A stretch of DNA of 64,000 bases from Parvibaculaceae bacterium PLY_AMNH_Bact1 (GCA_032881465.1 CP126168.1:620001-684000), one strand, 5' to 3'; counted from the first letter of the stretch, positions 35,819 to 45,441 are shown. Notes: generated from the letters alone by a model not told the origin. Numbers and translations are program-made.

Positions 35819-36990
35819 GAGAGCCAGCCTGCCATGGCGACACCGAAAAAGTTGGCGATGGCATAGCCGAGAACGCCCAACATCACACCTGGTGTAACAA
35901 GCGGCTTCCATCCTTGCGCCGCAGCTTGGGCTGCCGCTGGTGCTGGCCCAAGGGCCACCGCATTCGACGCGATCAACGCTTCAGCCAGATCAATCTTGAA
36001 AAGTTTCGTGGCAGTCAGTACGACAAGAAGATGAACACTTGCCATGATGCCCACAAAGCCGAAAATCGGGAGGGCTCGGTCAATCATGGCCATAACGTCT
36101 GCACCTGCGCCCATCACGCCAAAAAACACATACATGAACAACATGCCGAGCGGGAAGTCTCCGCTCATAGGCTCGATTTTGGAGGAAAGCAGATTTGCCA
36201 CCAGCAGTGCATAGATGGTGACAAAGAGCACTCCATACCGGCTGAAATCCGCGAGCCAACCGATGCCCTGTTCTGCGCCCCAGCCACCAATGAGTGCGGC
36301 GGTGCCATACCCAAGGAAACAGCAGAGCGCGGCGCCCGATAGGAAGAGAGCAATGTGCACCATGTTGAGGTCTTTTGACCCATGGTCGACAGCGCCACCC
36401 TCAACACTCGCCGTCTCTTCCATGATTTTAGACGGAAACAAACGACGGATGGCGAGCGAGGCGGGAAGAAGCACCAGTACCATCAGAAAGAGTGTCCCGC
36501 CCACACTGTCAGCGGCAGCCATGGCGCTGAGTAGGCTGCCATCACTCATGCCGAGCGCTTGTGACGTCGCCGCGAAGTTCATCGATCCACCAATCCAGCT
36601 GGCGCCGATGGTTCCGGCAATGTTGGCGCCGCTACCGCCCATATCAATGAGCGAAGCGCCGACAAAAACACCCAGAACCGTGCCAACGGCCGCAATCACG
36701 AAGCTGATGAGCATCGGCCCTGTCGCAGGCAGAATTTTCTTGAAGTCTGCCCGGAAGAGAAGAAGCGGGATCGCCAGTGACACAGCATATCCCCAGACCA
36801 GATCATAGAACGGTGCCGAGAAGGGGATGATCCTGAAATTGGCCAGTGCCAAACCTGCCAGGATGACCAAGATCACCCCCGACAGTGTTTGTCCGATCTT
36901 AGTGCGTTCCGACCAGAAGCCGAAGGCAGCAAGCCCCAGGAAGACCGTGAGTAGGGCGTAGATATTGTCTGGCGAAATCAATGAAGTCAT
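35815..36990 (-). CDS. DUF819 family integral membrane protein
   Basis: The protein has 391 residues and about ten to twelve hydrophobic helices. The pattern YDLVWGYAVSLAIPLLLFRAD followed by GASWIGGSMNFAATSQALG is that of DUF819 (YjcL-like). No transport function is established, though the repeat-like halves resemble anion or carboxylate carriers. Its stop overlaps the GH42 stop on the other strand by 4 bp. Confidence 0.85.
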   Translation of the reverse strand: MTSLISPDNIYALLTVFLGLAAFGFWSERTKIGQTLSGVILVILAGLALANFRIIPFSAPFYDLVWGYAVSLAIPLLLFRADFKKILPATGPMLISFVIAAVGTVLGVFVGASLIDMGGSGANIAGTIGASWIGGSMNFAATSQALGMSDGSLLSAMAAADSVGGTLFLMVLVLLPASLAIRRLFPSKIMEETASVEGGAVDHGSKDLNMVHIALFLSGAALCCFLGYGTAALIGGWGAEQGIGWLADFSRYGVLFVTIYALLVANLLSSKIEPMSGDFPLGMLFMYVFFGVMGAGADVMAMIDRALPIFGFVGIMASVHLLVVLTATKLFKIDLAEALIASNAVALGPAPAAAQAAAQGWKPLVTPGVMLGVLGYAIANFFGVAMAGWLS

Positions 36991-37011
36991 GAAGCCGTCC
37001 TGATCTGTCGG

Positions 37012-38469
37012 TTATTGTTTCTCGGCGATGCGTTCAGCGCGAAGTTGCGACCGCCGAACCTTACCAGCATCATCACGCACAGGCGCAGCAACAAATTCAA
37101 ATGTTCGTGGGATCTTGTAGCGCGACAGCGTCTCGGAGAGGTGGGCCGTGAGCGCGTCAACATCAATCCCATCCGGCGCATCAATAATGCCGTGGGCGAG
37201 GTTCCCCATATCGTCATCGGGCAGGCCGATCACAGCGCTGGAGCGTACGCCGGGAAAAGCATCAATGGCCGCCTCAATTTCCGCTGGGTAGAGATTGGCA
37301 CCGCCTGACAGGATCATGTCTGTCTGCCGGTCAGCGAGATAGAGAAATCCATCCTTATCCATGGAGCCCATGTCGCCGAGGCTTTCCCATCCGCCTTCAA
37401 TGGCTTTGGGTTCAGCCCCCAGATAGTGATAGGTCGTGCCCTGTCCCTTGTCCGGGCGCATAAAAACTTCACCCACTTCACCAGCGGGCAGCTCATTGCG
37501 GTTCTCGTCCAGAATTTTCATTTGGCCACCAGCCATAGGACGTCCGACAGAGCCTTTGTGCTCCATCCACTCGGTGCCGGTGATCCAAGTGACGCTCTGT
37601 GCCTCCGTTCCCGCATAGAGTTCGTGAATACGCTCTCCGCCCAGCCAGTTGATCCACTCTTCCTTGAGCCAGGCAGGACATGGGGCTGCCAAGTGCAGCA
37701 CCATGCGCAGTGCGGAGAGATCGTATTTTGTCCGCACCTCTTCAGGCAGGCGCCAGATACGTTGCATCATGGTCGGCACCATCATCACCCAGTCGACGCG
37801 ATGTTCCTCCAGAAGACGTAATGTCTCCTCCGCATCAAACCGTGTCATGATGATGATGTGATTGCCGCAGATGAGCGCCCGGCAGGAGAAACTGAAGGGC
37901 GCATTGTGATAGAGTGGGCCGGGCACCAGCTGTGCTTTGTCCACATCCATGCCAAGCGGTGCTTCTTCCGGGTCGAAAACGCCCGGTTCTGCCGCGACGA
38001 TGATCTTCGGACGCCCCGTGCTGCCACCAGACGTCGGGGCTTTCCAGTGCTTTGAGGTTTTTATCGGAAGCGGCGCGTCTGAGAGAGAAGCCTCCGGGGC
38101 AAATCCCGCTGCAAGACAAGTAACGTTGCCATGGGCACCAGGCTCAGCACCGATGACGAGTTTTGAGTTAGCCACTTCAATAATGGCTTGACGCTCAAAA
38201 TGGGGTAGTTTTGCGGAGACAGGTTGGGGGGTCGCGCCCAACTTCCATACCGCAAAGGCTGCCTCATAGAACTCAATGCCGTTGGGGAGTCCAATTGTTA
38301 CCAAGTCACCCTCGACAACGCCCAGCGCTTCATAGGCGCGAGCCAGCTTGTTCGTGCGTGCGTCAAATTCAGCCCGGCTGACGGTGCGCCCTTCATGAGT
38401 AATGGCAGGTGCGTTTGCATCTTTTTTCGCCCAGAAGGCGATGGCTTGGCCGATGGACAAGTTCGTCAA
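37012..38469 (-). CDS. AMP-binding acyl-CoA synthetase
   Basis: This 485-residue adenylate-forming enzyme has the P-loop TSGGSTGRPKII, the motif YAGTEAQSVTWI, the hinge DRQTDMILSGGANLYPAEIE and a C-terminal lid ending DAGKVRRSQLR. It activates a carboxylic acid, probably fatty or aromatic, to its CoA thioester. The lysine in GKVRR is the expected catalytic residue. It is 21 bp upstream of the DUF819 gene on the same strand. Confidence 0.92.
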   Translation of the reverse strand: MTNLSIGQAIAFWAKKDANAPAITHEGRTVSRAEFDARTNKLARAYEALGVVEGDLVTIGLPNGIEFYEAAFAVWKLGATPQPVSAKLPHFERQAIIEVANSKLVIGAEPGAHGNVTCLAAGFAPEASLSDAPLPIKTSKHWKAPTSGGSTGRPKIIVAAEPGVFDPEEAPLGMDVDKAQLVPGPLYHNAPFSFSCRALICGNHIIIMTRFDAEETLRLLEEHRVDWVMMVPTMMQRIWRLPEEVRTKYDLSALRMVLHLAAPCPAWLKEEWINWLGGERIHELYAGTEAQSVTWITGTEWMEHKGSVGRPMAGGQMKILDENRNELPAGEVGEVFMRPDKGQGTTYHYLGAEPKAIEGGWESLGDMGSMDKDGFLYLADRQTDMILSGGANLYPAEIEAAIDAFPGVRSSAVIGLPDDDMGNLAHGIIDAPDGIDVDALTAHLSETLSRYKIPRTFEFVAAPVRDDAGKVRRSQLRAERIAEKQ

Positions 38470-38516
38470 TATAATTCCCCGTTTGCTAAATCCAATTCGC
38501 CGGCGGCATGTTGGTT

Positions 38517-39812
38517 CTATTCTTTTTGTTCTGCCAGATCTGGTGCGTTAGGCAAGGTAATGACAAAACAGGCGCCTTGCCCTGGACCATCACTGTGAGC
38601 TGACACAAACCCCCCGTGACGGCTGGCAATGGATTTCACAATCCATAAGCCTAATCCGAAAGATGTTTCGCCACCGGTTGGTTTTGAGGAGGTATTCTGA
38701 AATCGCTCGAAAATTAACTCAATCTCGTCGGCCGAAATGCCCACACCCTCGTCCTGAACCGATATGGTGATGGCGTCATCGGTCTTTGTGGCCATCAATG
38801 TCACCGCAGTTCCCTCAGATGAAAACTTGATGGCGTTGCCGAGCAGATTATCGACGGCCTCGATCAGCCGGTCTTCATCCCCAAAAATATTGAGCCCCTG
38901 GGAAAAATCCCGGTGAATGTAAATTGACTTCCTGGTCGCGACGTCATCGTTGAGCGCTGCTACCGTGGCCAGCATTTTGGAAAGATCGAATTGTGCCGGC
39001 GCGTATGAAAGGTCAGTCGCATCAGTTCGTGAGCTGTACAGTACATCTGAGATCATTTTCTCCATACGCTCGCTTGTATTTATAATCTCATCCGCGCTCT
39101 TGGTTGCCTTTTCTACGCGTGTTTCCGCAGGTAGATCTATTTCATCGCCAAGGTATGTTGCAATCAGCTCTGCGCGGCTCATGATTGCTGTTAGAGGGTT
39201 TCGCAGGTCATGCACAGTTATGGCCACCAGATCGGACTTGAAGTTATTCGCTGCACGTGAGGCTTCCCGCTGTCGCTCGAGCCGATCCCGAACATGCAAT
39301 AGGGATTGAATCAACGCATCTCGATCTCTGTCAGCAGAGGCCCGCTGTAGTTCGGCTTCAACCCTGTTGCCGAAAATCCGCATGATTATTTGGCAAAGCT
39401 CAACGTCTTCAAATGGGTCTTTGGACAGTACCGCAAAATGACCGACGACTGATTGATGGCGATTGAGCAAGGGCACACCGCAATAACCCTCAAATCCTTC
39501 TTCTTTTGGATAGCGCAGCCCAAGTTCGCATGGAATTACAATTCGGTCACCGCCATAAACAAGCGCGCACGGCGTACCTTCTAGTTCGTAAGAAAAATTC
39601 TCAGCCGGTGCGCCTTCTCGCCAGCAGAAAAGAGTTTGCGCAGAGTGCGATGGGTACCCTTCACCGCGTGTGATGAGAACGAGCGACACATTCATGACCC
39701 GATTAAGGGTCTCTGTCAGGGCGGTGTGAAATTTGTCGCCAATTTCATGCGAGGTCCCCTCCGCAATTTGCAGCACGGTACGAACCGTAAGGTTTTCCTG
39801 ATTTTCGGGCAC
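38517..39812 (-). CDS. Cytoplasmic GAF-domain histidine kinase
   Basis: The protein has 431 residues. Residues about 20-160 form a GAF sensor, 160-190 a coiled linker, 190-260 the dimerisation domain with H201 in HDLRNPLTAIMSRAE, and 300-425 the ATPase with N box DNLLGNAIKFS, G1 DEGVGIS and G2 FGLGLWI. No membrane segment or receiver domain is present. It is probably a soluble sensor. No response regulator gene lies near, so it is an orphan. Confidence 0.92.
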   Translation of the reverse strand: MPENQENLTVRTVLQIAEGTSHEIGDKFHTALTETLNRVMNVSLVLITRGEGYPSHSAQTLFCWREGAPAENFSYELEGTPCALVYGGDRIVIPCELGLRYPKEEGFEGYCGVPLLNRHQSVVGHFAVLSKDPFEDVELCQIIMRIFGNRVEAELQRASADRDRDALIQSLLHVRDRLERQREASRAANNFKSDLVAITVHDLRNPLTAIMSRAELIATYLGDEIDLPAETRVEKATKSADEIINTSERMEKMISDVLYSSRTDATDLSYAPAQFDLSKMLATVAALNDDVATRKSIYIHRDFSQGLNIFGDEDRLIEAVDNLLGNAIKFSSEGTAVTLMATKTDDAITISVQDEGVGISADEIELIFERFQNTSSKPTGGETSFGLGLWIVKSIASRHGGFVSAHSDGPGQGACFVITLPNAPDLAEQKE

Positions 39813-39900
39813 GAATTTCCTCAGTCAGTCTGCAGAATGCAATGCGGCAAGGAGTGTCGACTGGCGCTTACCTGTTGACAAGGGCAAATCGTCTGATTTT

Positions 39901-40965
39901 TTAAAAGGCGAAGCCGAGGGTCAGCGAACCAAACTGATCAGGCTTAGGTTGCTGGGAATATTCCTTCGTTCGATAAACATGGGTAAAGCTCAAACGGGTG
40001 CGGCCCCAGATCGCAACAGCTCCAAGCCGCAGATCGGTGACAAAATACTTTTTATCAACGCTGTGACTGCTGCGGAAAAGGTTTCCATCCAAAAACATGT
40101 CACGGCCAACAACGCGACCTTCAGCCCCTGCAAAAAGGTACCAGTTAATTTCACCGTCTGATGGCCTGAACTGTTCAGACCCACCAACGCCCGGATAGAT
40201 ACGGGCTGGGCCAAAATCGTCAGGCAGGTCTGGTCCGATGCGAATGATGCCGCCACCACCGGCATAAGTCTGAACATTGCCGAGAGCAGCAACAACGTAA
40301 GGGATGCCGTCAATCTGCAGACCGCCGAGCTCAGACGGCGAAAGGTCAGGGCTATTCCAAGCCCGTTCAAAGGTCACATTAAGCCCGGGTTCATTCCGTA
40401 ACTGATTGTCCCACCCATCGGATTCCTCAGCGCCGATCAGCTTGTGCCAGTTGTTTTGAACAAATTCTCCACCAGCAGCCGGACCAACGACCCCAACATC
40501 GAACTTCCATTGATCCTGAAAGGTGCCGTGTCCGTTTGTCGCCCACAGAGTTTGCAGTGTGAAAGTAAGGTGCAGCCAGGCTGCATAGGGACGGTCACTG
40601 GCAATAAGCCCGGACGTGTCCGTGTCGTCCGGGGTGAAAATCGAATGGCCCAGCGCCAGACCCACCCGGTGTGATTTGGGTCTTGCGTCATCAAGACCGA
40701 ACGGGACGCGGGCTGTCGCGACCTCTTTTTGCCAGCCGGTGAGTTCTAACGGATGGGACAGGACCGACGCCTGTAAGCCATTGGTATAGTGCCTGTCTGT
40801 ATTGGCGGTGTTGGCGAATAGGTCGTTTTCTACCTGAACGGTTCCAAAGGCCCATTGTCGCACCGTTTCCGGCTTGTCCTGATCTGCGGCATGCGCACCT
40901 GCAAGAAACACCACTGAGCCAAAGGCGATCAGGGTCGCTGAGCGACAGATTTTGTACGCTGACAT
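39901..40965 (-). CDS. LpxR-like outer-membrane lipid A 3'-deacylase (DUF2219)
   Basis: The protein has 354 residues with a signal peptide (about 1-26, ending GAHAAD) and a final strand ending in phenylalanine (LTLGFAF), typical of outer-membrane barrels. The N-terminal strand VENDLFANTANTDRHYTNGL carries the Asn-Asp pair of the LpxR active site and RPYAAWLHL follows. LpxR removes the 3'-acyloxyacyl group of lipid A. The active-site His and Ser were not matched with certainty. Confidence 0.85.
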   Translation of the reverse strand: MSAYKICRSATLIAFGSVVFLAGAHAADQDKPETVRQWAFGTVQVENDLFANTANTDRHYTNGLQASVLSHPLELTGWQKEVATARVPFGLDDARPKSHRVGLALGHSIFTPDDTDTSGLIASDRPYAAWLHLTFTLQTLWATNGHGTFQDQWKFDVGVVGPAAGGEFVQNNWHKLIGAEESDGWDNQLRNEPGLNVTFERAWNSPDLSPSELGGLQIDGIPYVVAALGNVQTYAGGGGIIRIGPDLPDDFGPARIYPGVGGSEQFRPSDGEINWYLFAGAEGRVVGRDMFLDGNLFRSSHSVDKKYFVTDLRLGAVAIWGRTRLSFTHVYRTKEYSQQPKPDQFGSLTLGFAF

Positions 40966-41070
40966 GGATACTCCGGGGGCTTGAGCTTGACGGCGGCCAG
41001 ACTAGACCTTCCAATATCCCCAGCAACTATAAATATTAGACATAAACGTCAAGGGATCAGGGAGGATCGA

Positions 41071-42657
41071 ATGACAGCATCTGCCGCAGAGCTTTCAATG
41101 ACGCCGGAGGAGGCCGCCGCCTGCGGGATGGTGATCGCCCTTCATGCGGAAGCTGCGCCTGATCGCCCAGCCATTCTCTCGCCACTCGGCGACCGCACCT
41201 ATGCCGAGCTTAATGCGCGGTCCAATCAGCTCGTGCGTGCACTTCGGAGTGCGGGACTGAAAGAGGGGGATGCAGTTGCGCTTCTGAGCGCCAATCGGCC
41301 GGAATTCGTGGAAACATGCGTGGCTTTATCGCGATGTGGCATGCGTCTCACTCCGATCAATTGGCACCTTACCGTTGAAGAGATCGGCTACATCGTCGAA
41401 AACTGTGAAGCAAAATCATTCATAGCAGATGCACGGTTCGCGGAAAAAGCGGCTGAAGCATCGGCCATGTCGCCGCACCTGATTCAGAAGCTCGCCGTAG
41501 CTGGTGAGATCGCCGGCTTCACCTCTTACGATGACGCGCTGGATGCGGAACCTGCCCACAATATTGAGGACCCAACGGTTGGCACGCAGATGCTCTATAC
41601 GTCAGGCACAACGGGTCACCCCAAAGGCGTCTACCGCAAAGCAGCCCCACCTGTCTCTCCCCTTCTCGTCAAACTGCGGGAAACCGCCGCATTCGACCCT
41701 GCAAAAGACGTAGCGCTTTCAACCGGTCCTCTCTATCACGCAGCCCCTCTCGCCCTGAACCTGAACTTCCCCTTGATGTCCGGCGTCGGTGTTGTGCTGA
41801 TGGACAAGTGGGATGCAGAAGAAACGCTGAAGCTCGTTGCCAAGCACAATGTCACCCACACACATGTTGTGCCGACCATGCTGCATAGAATTCTTTCGCT
41901 CCCAGATGAGGTCAGAAACAGCTATGACGTCTCCAGCATGCGCTGGGTTTTGCACGGTGCCGCCCCCTGTCCGGTCCACGTGAAAGAAGACACGATTAAA
42001 TGGCTCGGAAATGTCGTCTATGAATATTACGCGGCGACCGAGGGCGGTGGCATTTTTGTTGAGTCAGAAGAATGGCTCACGAAGCGCGGAACTGTGGGAC
42101 GCGCCCTTGAAGGTGTAACGGTCGAAGTTCAGGACGATGCGGGCGTCGAAATTCCTGCGGGTGAAATTGGTACCATCTATTTCAAGGCACCTGAGACCGG
42201 ACGGTTTGAATATTTTAAGGCACCAGAGAAGACGGATGGCGCTTACCGTGGCAACTATTACACGATGGGCGACATGGGTTATGTCGACGAAGATGGATAC
42301 CTGTTTCTCACAGGCCGCTCCGCCGAAGTAATCATTTCCGGTGGCGTCAATATTTATCCAGCGGAAGTGGATCAGGAACTTCTCCGCCATCCGGCCGTCG
42401 CAGATGTCGCGACCATTGGTGTTCCGAATGAGGAATGGGGCGAGGAAGTGAAATCCGTCATTCAGCTGGAAGAGGGTGTTGAAGCATCGCAGGCGACCAA
42501 GGATGATTTGCTCGCCTTTGCCGCAGAGCATTTGCCGGGCTACAAGCGTCCACGTTCCATAGATTTCGCGAGAGACCTGCCACGCTTGCCAACCGGCAAG
42601 ATTGTCCGTCGGCAGGTCCGCGAGCCTTATTGGGAAGGGCACGCTAAATCGATTTGA
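41071..42657 (+). CDS. AMP-binding acyl-CoA synthetase
   Basis: This 528-residue enzyme has the P-loop YTSGTTGHPKG, the core YEYYAATEGGG and the hinge GRSAEVIISGGVNIYPAEVD. The lid lysine is in LPTGKIVRRQVR. It converts an acid to acyl-CoA. ATG 41071 follows GGGAGG; the frame is open back to 40981. With the SDR 23 bp downstream it starts a lipid-catabolism unit, opposed by an acyl-CoA dehydrogenase on the other strand. Confidence 0.94.
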   Translation: MTASAAELSMTPEEAAACGMVIALHAEAAPDRPAILSPLGDRTYAELNARSNQLVRALRSAGLKEGDAVALLSANRPEFVETCVALSRCGMRLTPINWHLTVEEIGYIVENCEAKSFIADARFAEKAAEASAMSPHLIQKLAVAGEIAGFTSYDDALDAEPAHNIEDPTVGTQMLYTSGTTGHPKGVYRKAAPPVSPLLVKLRETAAFDPAKDVALSTGPLYHAAPLALNLNFPLMSGVGVVLMDKWDAEETLKLVAKHNVTHTHVVPTMLHRILSLPDEVRNSYDVSSMRWVLHGAAPCPVHVKEDTIKWLGNVVYEYYAATEGGGIFVESEEWLTKRGTVGRALEGVTVEVQDDAGVEIPAGEIGTIYFKAPETGRFEYFKAPEKTDGAYRGNYYTMGDMGYVDEDGYLFLTGRSAEVIISGGVNIYPAEVDQELLRHPAVADVATIGVPNEEWGEEVKSVIQLEEGVEASQATKDDLLAFAAEHLPGYKRPRSIDFARDLPRLPTGKIVRRQVREPYWEGHAKSI

Positions 42658-42680
42658 TGAAATGCTAACAGGAGGGTGTC

Positions 42681-43580
42681 ATGGGTATTTGTGAAGGACG
42701 AAGTGTCATTGTCACGGGCGGCGCCCGCGGCATAGGACGGGAATATTGTCTGGAGTTTGCACGTCAGGGCGCCAAAGTGATGGTCAATGACCTCGGTGGT
42801 GACCGCGCTGGCGGCGGCAAAGATGTTGGCGCTGCGGAAGAAGTCGCAGAAGAAATCCGTAGCCTGGGCGGTGAGGCGATTGCCAACGGGGCCGATGTCG
42901 CCGACTGGGACCAGTCTGGCGCCATGATCCAACAGGCAGTGGACACGTTCGGCGGGCTTGATGTTGTCGTCAACAATGCGGGCATTCTGCGTGACCGAAT
43001 GCTGGTCAATATGTCGATTGAGGAATGGGATGCAGTGATCCGCGTGCATCTGCGTGGCACCTTCTGTCCCATGCGCCACGCATCTGCCTATTGGCGGGAC
43101 CGGGCAAAGGCAGGTGAGACGAACGATGCACGCATCATCAATACAAGCAGTGTGTCCGGCCTTTTCGGTAATCAGGGACAAACGAACTATGGGGCGGCAA
43201 AGTCCGGCATAGCGTCCATGACCGTCATTTCTGCCAAAGAGCTCATGCGTTACGGCATCACAGTGAACGCGATTTCGCCGGGCGCGTTAACGCGCATGAC
43301 GGAGGATCTGGGTCCACCACCGGAGGAAGTGCCAGAAGGAACCTGGAGTCCGCGTGATCCCGGCAACATTGCACCGATCTGTGTCTGGCTTGGCAGTTCT
43401 GAGTCAAAAGATGTGACCGGCCAGGTATTTGAGAGCATGCGCGGCAGGCTTTGCGTCTATGAAGGCTGGCACCGCGGACCCATGGTGGAACAGAACGAAC
43501 GCTTTGACCCGGCGAAGCTCGGCCCCATCGTCGAGAAGATGATGAAGGACCGCAGGCCCGATCAAGGCATGGGCGAGTGA
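42681..43580 (+). CDS. SDR-family 3-hydroxyacyl-CoA dehydrogenase (MFE-type)
   Basis: The protein has 299 residues with the dinucleotide site VTGGARGIG, then VMVNDLGGDR and the catalytic Ser/Tyr of NTSSVSG and NYGAAKSG. The DLGGDR loop and long C-terminal tail resemble the dehydrogenase part of peroxisomal multifunctional enzyme type 2. It would oxidise 3-hydroxyacyl-CoA. It follows the acyl-CoA synthetase by 23 bp with an AGGAGG site, so the two act in sequence. Confidence 0.9.
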   Translation: MGICEGRSVIVTGGARGIGREYCLEFARQGAKVMVNDLGGDRAGGGKDVGAAEEVAEEIRSLGGEAIANGADVADWDQSGAMIQQAVDTFGGLDVVVNNAGILRDRMLVNMSIEEWDAVIRVHLRGTFCPMRHASAYWRDRAKAGETNDARIINTSSVSGLFGNQGQTNYGAAKSGIASMTVISAKELMRYGITVNAISPGALTRMTEDLGPPPEEVPEGTWSPRDPGNIAPICVWLGSSESKDVTGQVFESMRGRLCVYEGWHRGPMVEQNERFDPAKLGPIVEKMMKDRRPDQGMGE

Positions 43581-43595
43581 GGCAAAGCTCGGGCA

Positions 43596-44795
43596 TTAGA
43601 ACCCCAGCACCGCTTTCGCGATCACGTTGCGTTGGATTTCGTTGGAGCCGCCATAGATTGAAGATGCGCGCCCAAACGCCATATTGACGACCGGCAGGAG
43701 CGAATAATCGGGGCCCACTGGTTTCTGATTGCTCCGGCCTTCCAGATCATCCACATGAGAGGGCAGGGCGTAATGCTGCAGCGCTTCAACAGTGAGGCTT
43801 GCCAGCTCCTGCTGCACTTCCGAGCCGATGATTTTCAGGATTGAGCTTTCAGGGCCTGCGTATTTCCCGGCAGCCACGTCTGCCAGAATGCGCAGATCCG
43901 TGTATTCGAGGCTCTGAAGTTTCACTTCAATCTCTGAAAGTTTGCGACGGAAATCATCCTGCGCCCAGAGCGGGTCTCCATTGCCATTAGCTTCTTTGTT
44001 CGCGATGGACTTCAATCGGTCAACGGCCATTTTGGACTGTGCAACACCGGCAATGCCTGTGCGCTCATTCACAAGCAGGAATTTTGCGTAGGTCCAGCCT
44101 TTGCCTTCCTCGCCTATGCGGTTGGCGACAGGAACCCGGACATCGGTGAAGAACACTTCATTGAGGTGATGAAGACCATCAATGGAGACAATCGGTTTTA
44201 CTTCCACACCGGGTGTTTTCATATCGATAAGGACAAAGCTGATGCCTTCTTGCTGCTTGCCGCTATCATCGGTGCGCACAAGGCAGAAAATCCAGTCAGC
44301 TTCATGGGCATAGGATGTCCAGATCTTCTGACCATTAATGATGTAGTCATCCCCGTCCCGCACAGCTTTTGTCTTGAGCGAAGAAAGGTCAGAGCCAGAA
44401 CCGGGTTCCGAGTAGCCCTGACACCACCAGACATCGCCATTGAGGATACTTGGAAGGTGTTGCGCCTTCTGTTCCTCATTGCCAAACGCATAGATGACGG
44501 GCCCCACCATGGAGAGACCGAACGCCATCAGACGCGGTGCGCCCGCACGGCTCACTTCCTCATCCCAGATGTGCTTCTGGGTGATGGTCCAGCCTGTTCC
44601 GCCGTGCTCGACGGGCCAGTGAGGCGCCGCCCAACCTTTATCCGCGAGAATCTTGTGCCACTTCTTAAGGAGCGGTTTCTCAATCGCGACGCCGACAGAG
44701 GGCGCTGCTTTCACGTCATGGGGCAGGGTATCTTCCAGGAAGCTGCGCACTTCCGCACGAAATGCATCATCTTCAGCGTTGAGTGAGAGATCCAT
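43596..44795 (-). CDS. Acyl-CoA dehydrogenase
   Basis: The protein has 399 residues. WCQGYSEPGSGSDLSSLKTKA and KIWTSYAHEADWIF are the FAD/substrate segments, and the C-terminus RASSIYGGSNEIQRNVIAKAVLGF is the family tail. It lacks the exact catalytic Glu context of short-chain enzymes, so chain length is open. ATG 44795 sits 8 bases past AGGAGA; a GTG at 44801 is too close to it. The gene is convergent with the SDR. Confidence 0.94.
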   Translation of the reverse strand: MDLSLNAEDDAFRAEVRSFLEDTLPHDVKAAPSVGVAIEKPLLKKWHKILADKGWAAPHWPVEHGGTGWTITQKHIWDEEVSRAGAPRLMAFGLSMVGPVIYAFGNEEQKAQHLPSILNGDVWWCQGYSEPGSGSDLSSLKTKAVRDGDDYIINGQKIWTSYAHEADWIFCLVRTDDSGKQQEGISFVLIDMKTPGVEVKPIVSIDGLHHLNEVFFTDVRVPVANRIGEEGKGWTYAKFLLVNERTGIAGVAQSKMAVDRLKSIANKEANGNGDPLWAQDDFRRKLSEIEVKLQSLEYTDLRILADVAAGKYAGPESSILKIIGSEVQQELASLTVEALQHYALPSHVDDLEGRSNQKPVGPDYSLLPVVNMAFGRASSIYGGSNEIQRNVIAKAVLGF

Positions 44796-44815
44796 GAGCA
44801 CAGTCTCCTATAAGT

Positions 44816-44852
44816 CTTGAATGGTTGGGTCCATTCTACCCAACCATTCAAG
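44816..44852. repeat. Perfect 15-bp inverted repeat with 7-nt loop
   Basis: CTTGAATGGTTGGGT (44816-44830) and ACCCAACCATTCAAG (44838-44852) are exact reverse complements around CCATTCT. It lies between the DUF1330-type gene stop and the acyl-CoA dehydrogenase start, on their common transcript. No T run follows, so it is not a simple terminator. It may be an operator or an RNA processing hairpin. Confidence 0.85.
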
Positions 44853-44873
44853 CACAGGCGAGCAACAGGTTCT

Positions 44874-45329
44874 TTACGTAGCGTTGCCGGTTGAAAGAAG
44901 AGCCAGCCAGGTCTCGACGGCGGCGCGACGATGATGGAACGCGGCCTGATAGTCCGGGTCGACAAACAGGGAAAGGTAGGCGGCGGGTGTTGGGAAGTGC
45001 CCAATGATGATGAGATCCCAGTCCGTCGCTGGCCCGATGATGGCGCCCTGGTGGAAGCCGGTAAGAAGGAACGCACCGCCAACAGCTGCAGCTCGCGGCG
45101 TGCTGACCGAACTGTACCGCATCATCGCCTCCAATCCGGTTGCATCAGGCTCCTTTTCACTCGGCGCGTACTGAGCCTGGTCTCGGAGTTTCACATAATT
45201 CACGGCTGCAAGAGGAGCATCGGCAGGCAGTTCGAACAGAAGGGCCCACTGGTCAGCGGTGGGCATATTGGGGTCGGTTCCATAGAAGGACGCGAGGTTT
45301 GCAAGAAGAGATTCTTTTGAGGAGGTCAT
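44874..45329 (-). CDS. DUF1330-type (alpha/beta barrel dimer) protein
   Basis: The protein has 151 residues. LFELPADAPLAAVNYVKLRDQAQY and WDLIIIGHFPTPAAYLSLFVDPDYQAAFHHR are the family's two characteristic segments, the second with the aromatic Phe-His region. DUF1330 and NIPSNAP-like proteins have no established catalytic role. It is 78 bp upstream of the acyl-CoA dehydrogenase on the same strand and divergent from the TetR gene, so it is probably under its control. Confidence 0.75.
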   Translation of the reverse strand: MTSSKESLLANLASFYGTDPNMPTADQWALLFELPADAPLAAVNYVKLRDQAQYAPSEKEPDATGLEAMMRYSSVSTPRAAAVGGAFLLTGFHQGAIIGPATDWDLIIIGHFPTPAAYLSLFVDPDYQAAFHHRRAAVETWLALLSTGNAT

Positions 45330-45389
45330 GGGGATTCTCTCATGGTTATAAAATCAACAAAAAACGTAAAAAACGTCAATTCCGAGATA

Positions 45390-45417
45390 TTTGACACAAT
45401 CATGTAAATCTGTCAAA
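45390..45417. promoter_or_regulatory. Inverted repeat before the TetR gene, candidate operator
   Basis: TTTGACA (45390-45396) and TGTCAAA (45411-45417) are exact reverse complements separated by 14 bases, between the divergent DUF1330-type and TetR genes. TTGACA also resembles a -35 box. It is a plausible site for TetR autoregulation; this is inferred from position. Confidence 0.45.
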
Positions 45418-45441
45418 CGCGAGATCTGATCGGAGATCCAT

